From positions 655,629-719,628 of the forward strand of contig JAUIRK010000004.1 of the NCBI GenBank assembly GCA_030549495.1: a stretch of DNA of 64,000 nucleotides, given 5' to 3'. Shown one piece after another: positions 45,029 through 54,000 of the stretch. The DNA comes from Nectonema munidae (Eukaryota; Nematomorpha; Nectonematoida; Nectonematidae). Under the pieces are notes generated by a model. The model had not been told where the DNA came from. It saw only the letters and a program-made list of their open reading frames with translations, and did no database searches. How positions within the stretch are numbered: the first letter of the stretch is position 1; each line of letters begins with the position of its first letter. A program made the position numbers and the translations under genes.

Positions 45029-48000
45029 GTGAGGCATCCTAAGAAATTTCATCGAGTGTCGATACCTTGCACATCCTTTTGTACAGATTTAGTCAGGGAA
45101 GTGCGAATGAAAAAGCCTTTCTCTTCTCCTTCTGGCCTTATGTCCACACCTTCATTTATTTTTCGCACAACTTGGTCAGCATTCCGCCTGTAACCTGGAT
45201 TAATTCTGCACATCTCAACAGAGTTCCCGTATTAGGTTTGCTTTTTGTATCTATCTCTGTTAGAGGCCACTTGTTTAAAATACCATTTGTCTAACTAAGC
45301 TATTCTTAAAGTGGCAAATTAGAGTCGAGCTATATCCAAAAAAGTTTAACTTAAAAATGACCATTCTGAAAGTTCAATTTGAATGCGAACACTTTAACAT
45401 TAACAGTTGCCATTTTAAAAATCAAATTTAGATTCGAATCATAGAAATTTTGAAAAAAAATTAATTTAAAAGAGATTATAATAAAAAAAAATACAAAAAG
45501 TGCATTTTAATAAAATCAAATTTTGAAACAAACTGTGTAGGATATTTTTTAACCTAAAAATGACCATAAAATTTAGTTATAATGGAAATACCGTAACATC
45601 AAATGTAAAAGTTTTATAAATCAAATTATAATAAAGAAAGATTAAGATGGCCATTTTTACAATTGAATTTTAATTGAAATAATATGGGTCTAACTACTCA
45701 TTGACCCACAATCAAAAAATTCGTGATCAAATTTGGACTCGAATTATAAGGGAATTTTTCTCTTAAAAAATTAAATTATAGCGCAATTATTTTAGCATTA
45801 AAAGTGGCCCTTAAAAAACAAATTTAGGTTCGAATTATGATATAAAATTACTTAGACACTAAATTTATATTAGAGTTAGATATAAGGTAGTTTTTGCTTG
45901 AAATGTTTTAACCCTTTCAGGCACAATGACCGAAGAAATATAAAATAGTCTGCTTTAATTTTTACAAAAATGTATTCAAAAAAGCAGACAAATCATTTTG
46001 TAAAACCAATGCCTAAAAGAGTTTTTGAATTAATCTGCTCATCTTTTAATTTTTATTTTATGGGACATTGGTGACGATTACGCCTCAAATAGATAATGAT
46101 GTGTTTTTCCACACAGGCACCTTTATCCTGGAAAGCAGTAAGCTCGATGTCTTTGCGAGTAGTGAAGTGGTTGAAGACATCACCGACTGTCTCGTCTCCA
46201 TCGCGACCCACTACAAATTTGATGGCTGGCTCCTAAACGTCGAATGCCGCATAAAGTGCGTCCCGCTCTTGCTCGACTTTGTGGAGATATTGAGCGCGAA
46301 GCTGCACTCCTGCGGTTCCAATTATCAAGTTTCTCTTTCTCTCCAACTTCTCTTTTCTTAATTCGCAAGTATTCTTGTTAGGTGATTTGGTATGATAGCG
46401 TAACGATTGATGGCGACCTTTGCTGGCAAAATGAATTGAATCATTTGAACAAGTAAAGGTTTGGCTTATGACTGACGTGACCTACCTCTAATGCCCGAAT
46501 TAATCCCTCACTCTGGAATGGGATGCATCTCTAAGCAAATTATCAATTCACTTTTTGTTAATATTTTTCGCTTTGCGTCTTTATCCCTGTGTAATTTATC
46601 ATTTATTGATACGTCGAATAATTTATCAAATACAGAAATATGAGACGAGAGAATAGTTGGAAGAAAATCAAAAAATTAAATGGATACTGACACCTAAAAA
46701 TCATCATCACATCACAGATTAAGATCCCCCGAATTACCCAGTGCCGTACCAAGAGGGGTGACAGTTCCATCCCGCAATCAAAATGCAATACAAATATCAT
46801 TGCCTTAAATAATGTAATAATACAGTTTGTCTAATGATTGTGATAAAGTGAAGTGATTTCCCAAATTTTTAAAGTTCAAATGGCACATCTAAAAATCTAA
46901 TGGTGGGTAGAACAAAATTAAAAATAGTAAAAAGATATTTATCAATTTTTATCTCACCGTGCATCATTAAAAATATGTTAAAATAGAGAATTTATTTTAT
47001 TTTTTATTCATTCCATTGCATGAGTTTCCCTTTTATCACAACACGAATGAGGTCGTATGGAGTTTTAATCGAAACAAAGCCAATTTTTTTCACTATATAC
47101 TCTTAAATGCAATATTTTAGAAATGAGAACTAATATAACAATTTACCTGTGATAGAAATACACACCATATAAAATATCAGCGAGAAAAATATCTTACTTT
47201 TTTTGCTTCTTTGTCAGTTCTTTTTATGTATTACCAAATACAGTTTCCACGTGATTTTTCTAAAATTAACATTTTTCACTAGGGATATGAGAGCTTTGGG
47301 CACGGATTTTCATAGAGCTTCGAATTTTTTTATGTATTATAATTGATGGAAAAAAAAGTTTTATTTTTGTAAGCACAGGAAGTATGTGTCCTTTAGTCCT
47401 TATGAGATGGCTTTTTCTAAGTACTTGGACTTCAAGTCCGATATTTTCCTCTGATTTTGCAACCCTGATTATGAGAGTAAGAATAGCACATTTTCATGGG
47501 AACTCTCTGGTTGAATTGGTGATAACGTTTTTAAAAGTCGGGTATAAACGAAGAAAGGAATGACATGAAATCAACTGGATATTGGTTACAAAAGCACACT
47601 TTTAAAACTAGTAATTTCTAACAACAAATTTTATTGCGACTCAGAACATCCAAAATTTGAGAGCAACGTGATGATGAATAATCCAATCTTTAAAAATAGT
47701 AAATTGAGTAAAAAAACGTATATTAAACTTTATTTGAATCTCAAATTTTTTTATTAGGATATATTATGTGAAAGAAAAAACATGATGAAATGGTTATTTT
47801 CTCAAAGACGTAAATTTCCACATAAATATAAATCTTAAATTTGTTTCAATTTAAGATATCCATCTTTTTATAATACTTTATTTTTCCAGATTATATTATT
47901 GTTTTTTCTTACGCATCCTAGAGATATAATGAATTATTCCGGCAAGGAAGAACTTTGAGAAAATGTAAAAATTAGAAACGGTAAAGGTATTAGAGCCGTG

Positions 48001-51000
48001 CGCGGGGCGGATAACCCACGCGGGTTATGCGGGACGCGCACTCGCGGCGCAGATGTGGGTTATCCACATTTTTTAATTGTGGGGCGGGCGGATGCGGGTC
48101 ATTTGAAGAAAATTTTGTGTGGGCGGATGCGGGTTGTCCTTATCAATAAGGCGGGTTAGTGAGAATTTGTGAAGCAAGAACATTAGTATGAAATGAAAGA
48201 AATAGAGAGCTAAGTGCGATGTCAAAAATTGCGAAACATAGAAAAATTGTATGCTTTCTTTCTCAATGAGTTTTAATATAAATTAAGCAGACGATTTTTG
48301 GACACTGGTGTCCCATTGTGCCTGAAAGGGTTAAGCATTTATTTAGTAAGGATTTTGAAGTATAATAGGAAATAGATTTAAACGTTACTAATTTTGAGAG
48401 TTGGCGCAGACATACCTGTAGAAAACAAAACTAGATAAAATGCCGAGCGTAGCAGAGCAGACACAAACTGATAAGATGCTTGGCAGAGCTGGTGCGAATT
48501 CATTAAATGAAACTTAGAGCAACCGCAAAGAGCAGAACGAGTGCGAAGATTTTAATGCACGCGTAAAGGTCTAAAATTAATAAGGCATATTTTATTTTGT
48601 TAATTGCGGGGTGGGACGGGCAACGCAGTTTGAATAGTTGCGGGGCGGGGCGGGTGCAAATTGATAAAATGCGGGTGCAGATTCACAAAATGCGGGTTGG
48701 GGCCGGTGCGGACAAAATTTTTCGACCCACACAGGGCTCTAAAAGGTATACAATGAATTTGAATCAACAATTTCCTGCTTCAGAAATTTTCCTAGAACCT
48801 TCAATTCGAATGTTTAAATTGAACGTTTCAAATGAATCATCTTGAAAATGCTTTATAATTTTATATAAATTAGAGATCTCTCAGACCTTCTTCTAAAGTG
48901 TCAACCCTATTGACTACGAATTTTCATTCTAATGTCCGCCAACGACTGGAATTTTTTCTTTTTTCAATTGTTTTTTTATACGTAAATTAAATCATGAAAT
49001 TTTTAACTTTAAAATTTAAGCTTAAAATGACGATTAATTTTTTACTATAAACATTCAAATGGTTGTTTTCAATTTAATTTATAAGATAATTATTTTACAC
49101 CCTCATGACTCAAGAAAAATACATTTCTTGACATAAATACCTACTCTAATTTGTATAAAATAAAATTCTTTATTTATATCGTATAAGATTACATTAACAT
49201 TTGATGCCAATTATTGATTGTTGTACAGCTTAAAATTAATTGTCAAACAATGACATCTCTAAGTTTCAGAAAAATGAATTTTTTGCATTTTACTTTTAGA
49301 CCCTTCTTTGATGCGTGCGATGGCATATTTCTCAACTATAATTGGAAAGCATCTCAAGTTCACTCCAGTCTTTGTCTTTCGGAAATATGGCGGCGTGAGG
49401 ACGTCTACATCGGCATCGACGTCTTTGGAAGAGGCATGATAGGCGGCGGGGGCTTTGACACGTCAATCCCTCTCAACATCCTTCAAAGTTTTAACGCATC
49501 TTTTGCTATTTTCGCTTTCGGCTGGATCTTTGAAAAGTCTGGAAAACGGCAAAATGCGTACCTGAAATCTGAGGCGTATTAATAAAATTACACTCATATA
49601 AAGTCTTACACATTTGCTGTTGCAAATTCATTTCCTCCTTTTTTTGTATGAATATTTCAATTATATTTTTTAGCATGTGTTTTGATTGAAGAAGCCAAAA
49701 TACTTTTCGGAGTAAAAACAAACATTACATCACTCTGTTGAAGTGTTCCATTTATATTTATGTGTGAGTGCGCGTGTAAAAACTGTACCATTTTGAAGTT
49801 ATAGTATCTATAAAGTGCTTGCTACGAGCTAAGCTCGATTTTGCCTATTATGACATCTTTGAATAATTTCTTCGCTCTCACCCAAAGATTAAGTCTTTGA
49901 ACCAATACTCATAAAATAGACTTCTGTAAATTAAAGGAAGACAAAATGCATACAAACACCAAAAAAGGAATGAAAAGCTGGACAAAAGGCTTGTTAGATT
50001 AGAAGTTAGCTTAAGAAATGATTAAGGGAGTTTGATAAGCTTTACCCAGGTAATAATCGTGAAAATGTGCAGTCATAATTTTTTCTTCTTATTTTCAAAT
50101 TACTTATTCCCATCAGCTTTTTTGTGAGGTTATTTAGTTAAAGCCCGTTTGCAAAGTTTATAATAACGCGGCACTCCGATGTATAGAATCGGAAATTTGA
50201 ATCCGAATAATCGCAAAAATTTGGCCTCCATTATTTTTATGTTTGAAAAAATTGTGAAGTGGAGCCGTCATTTGACCATATTTTTAGTTGCTTATTTCTT
50301 TGCTGATATAAAAGTTTCATTTCAATTTTTTAAGACTCATTCGAATCTATAAGTATAAAGAGTAAACACATCCTATACACATTTTTGACAATATAACTTT
50401 CAAGTTGCTCTTCACTTTTAACCAAGACAGATAAACGGCCTTTTTTCTGTACGAATTTTATAAACAGTCTTAGCCTAACTTCTATATGAGCTCTACTTTC
50501 TGTTATCCCTAAATGAATTTTATATATGCCATCCATTCGTTTGAAGTGTATAAGATCGCCACCTGCCTAACGCAGTCAAACGCCAGCTAGTTTCAGTTTA
50601 AGGGCAGCGCCAGTTAAATATGAAATTACTTCTCATAACTTATAATTTATTATCCACATGGTAAACAACATGAGAAAGCAGTTTTAATAAGAGCTAATAG
50701 TAAGGTAAGCAGGCTTACACGTGGTTATATAATAATCATAGCCACAGAGGAAAGCTAATCATAATTGCTTTTATGTTTAAAAACAAAACAATCAAACTGT
50801 TTCCTGTGTGTTTGATATTAAGTAGAATAGTTTATTGATTTGAAATGTAATTTTCGGACTATAAGGCGTATATTGAGTAACTTTATTTTTGTGGGAACAA
50901 GAATGCGCATTATAGTTTAATTTATAATTTTCCTTTCTTCTAACTAATATGTCTATCTTTTATTAATTAGGATGTTTAAAATATTTCATATTTGAGTATA

Positions 51001-54000
51001 ATTTTTTATTTTAGATTAATTAGATTAAATTTATACTATTTAATTTTTAATGATACCTGCGAAAAGACATGCTTTTGAAGCAAGTTTTAATTAGAGCTAT
51101 TGATTTTTCAAAAGAACATGGAAATAGAGCAGCTGCAAGAGAATTTAATATTAATGAATCTATGGTAAGTAATTGGAAAAAACAAGAAGATGACTTGCGC
51201 CAACTGAAGAAGAAAAAACAAGGTTTCAGAGGAAACAAAGCTAGGTGGCCCCAGTTAGAAAACGATGTTGAACAGTGAGTTATTGAACAAAGGACAATCG
51301 GTAGAAGCATTTCAACTGTTTCAATTAGACTAAAAGCAATAGCACGTGAAATGAAAATTAATAACTTTCAAGGAGGTCCTTCTTGCTGCTTTCGTTTTAT
51401 GAAAAGACACAATGTTTCAATACGCGCAAAAATAACCGTTTCGCTGCAACTGCCAGAAGATTACGAAGAAAAAGTTGTTCCGAACTACTGCTTAAAAATA
51501 ATTGCTGAAAAAAATACGACTGCGACACATTACTAATATAGATGAGAACTAGTTCAGTATCTATTCGCACCACAGGCCACGAAAAATCGTGTTTCACTGT
51601 AGTTCTTGGTTGCCAAGCTAATGGTCAAATACTTCCTATGATTATTTTTAAAAGAAAATTCCCATCTGGTATCATGAGCAAAGCTAATTCAAAGTGGTGG
51701 ATGGTCGAGCAGAAGATGATCGAATGGTTAAGTGAAGTATTTGTCAAAAGATCTAAGTTTTTTCATTCGTTTCCATCAATGCTAATCTGTGAGTTTATGC
51801 GTGCCCATATCACTGAATGGGTCAAAGTCAAAAAAGTTAAAACAGATCTTGCGATTATTCCAGGCGGATTAATTAAAGAACTACAACCGCTAGATATTAG
51901 TGTTATTAGATCGTTTAAAGTAAAATTGCGAGCTTTGTGGGAGCGCTGGATGACAGAAGTCAAACATACTTTTACCAAAACAGAAGACAGCGTGCAAGTT
52001 GTGCCACTATTAGTCAATGGATTTTGGATGCGTGGTCCAAAGTATAAGTCTCTAGTATTATCCGTGGTTTTACCAAAGTTGGAATCATTGTTGAGTTGCA
52101 AACTACTAGCAATGATAGTGATCTTAATGCCGAAATTGCGCAACTTTTAAACTCGGATGCTGAAAATGAAGAGTTTGATGTCGAAAGCGAGGAATAAGTC
52201 AGTGAATTGAGTATAATTTTAGGTATTTTTTACTTAGTGAAGTTTTTTTTAATATAGTTTATTTTGTTTGCATTTTATTAATGCGTCTTATGTATGAAAC
52301 GAGACATCCATCTTAATATTTATTGGCTCTATAGTCCCAAAAATATGGCAATCGAACATACTTCTAATTTTTTAACATTTTTTTTGTTTGAAGACGTATA
52401 ATCATAAGTTTCTCCCAAATTTGTAATAAAAATGAAGACTATTGTTATATGATAAAATAAAAGTCATCGAATTTTATGAAAAAAATGAAAAGCTCTCGCA
52501 AAGTAGGAGAAGTTTTTGGAGTGAGCAAAGATCAAGTACAGAGAATCATTTTAAAGAAAAGTTAAATTTTGGAAGAATATGAAGGTGATACATCTAATCG
52601 TAAACGGAAAAGCAGAAATACTAGTAATTAAGAAGCTAACAGTTTAACACTTAATTGGTTTAAAGATGTGACATCCAGAAAAGTTTTAGTAAATGGTCCA
52701 TTGATTCAAATTCAGGCTTCACGTTTTGATAATAATTTAAAGATTGACACATTTTAAGCTTCTAATGGATGTTTACAAACTTTTTTGAAGAGGAATAATA
52801 TTGTTCTTCGTACAGCTAGTGGAGAACACAGTGAAATAGATTTAAGTATTGGTTATGATTGGAAAGAAAAGTTGAATACAATTTGTAAAGAATATGAATC
52901 TAATAATATTTAAAACATGGTGAAACAGGATTGTTTTTTCGAAACTATGCTACAAAGAAAAGACAATGTAAAATATACCGAATGTTCGGGTATTAAGAAT
53001 TCCAAAGAAAATAAAAATTTTATTTTGTGCTTTAATAACCTGAGAAAAACTGAAACCAGTTATAATTGGAAAAAATAAAAAACCACATTGTTTCAAAGCC
53101 ATAAATATCGACGATTTACCTGTTCCAAATTTGAATAATACAAAAGCTTGAATCACTGGTGACATTTTTACAACCCGGCTGGAAAAACTTAATAGAATTA
53201 TGCAAGCTCAGAAACAAAAAATATATTGCTTTTTTTTTATACAATGCTCCCTTTTACTTTAACTTTAACGTTGAAAATGTAAAATTCATTTTTCTTCCTT
53301 CAAAAACGGCTCATATTTGTCAACGAATATGGACCAAGGAATTATTCAGATAGTGAAGCTAAAATGTAAAAAAAAAACTCACCTACATTTTAAATCAATT
53401 AGAAATTAATGGTACTATAACTTGCTCCGAAGTCTTTCGTAAAACGACTCCCCTTCAGGCTATATACTGGTTAAGTACGTCATGGGATGAAGCGGAAAGC
53501 TCAACAATTCAAAAATACTTTGTATGTTCTAGCTTTGATTTTTAACAAAATGAATTAAATTCTTCTCAAAAAAGTGAAAAAAACTACTAATTTTGTTGAT
53601 TTGCCAGCTCCAATATTTACACTTTTTAAAAGAGTTATTAATCATGATTATACAGAACTTGATCAAATTAACAAAATCTTACCTACTGCTGAACACCTGA
53701 CAGATAGAACTAATCAAGAACTTCGTGCTCTTGATAGCATTAATGATACAGATTTTGATGATGACAATGATGTTATTCTCAAGATGATGAAAATAATGTT
53801 GACAGACAAGAGCCAAAGCCTTTCTCAGTTATTGAAGCATTACAATATCTTGAAGAATTTAAAAGATTTGCTTCATAGCATGGTAATGCATTTCACTTGT
53901 GCAAAGTTATAGACTTGGAAAATATGACAGCTACAATGGGTGTGAAAAAAATGAGACAGTCTTTTATTAATGATTATTTTGTATCTAAATAATAAACTTA

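Noticed and set aside
45908-48334. ENGASE exons 3-4 captured inside a 2.4 kb piggyBac-like element (perfect inverted repeat at 45908 and 48334)
   Set aside because: The left repeat has its own degraded partner and TTAA at 46030, so it is a complete 118 bp MITE; the right one lies inside a separate hAT. Two independent copies explain the inverted repeat.
48597-48845. Plus-strand Gly/Arg-rich ORF
   Set aside because: By-product of GCGGG repeats in the non-autonomous hAT; it runs across the element border.
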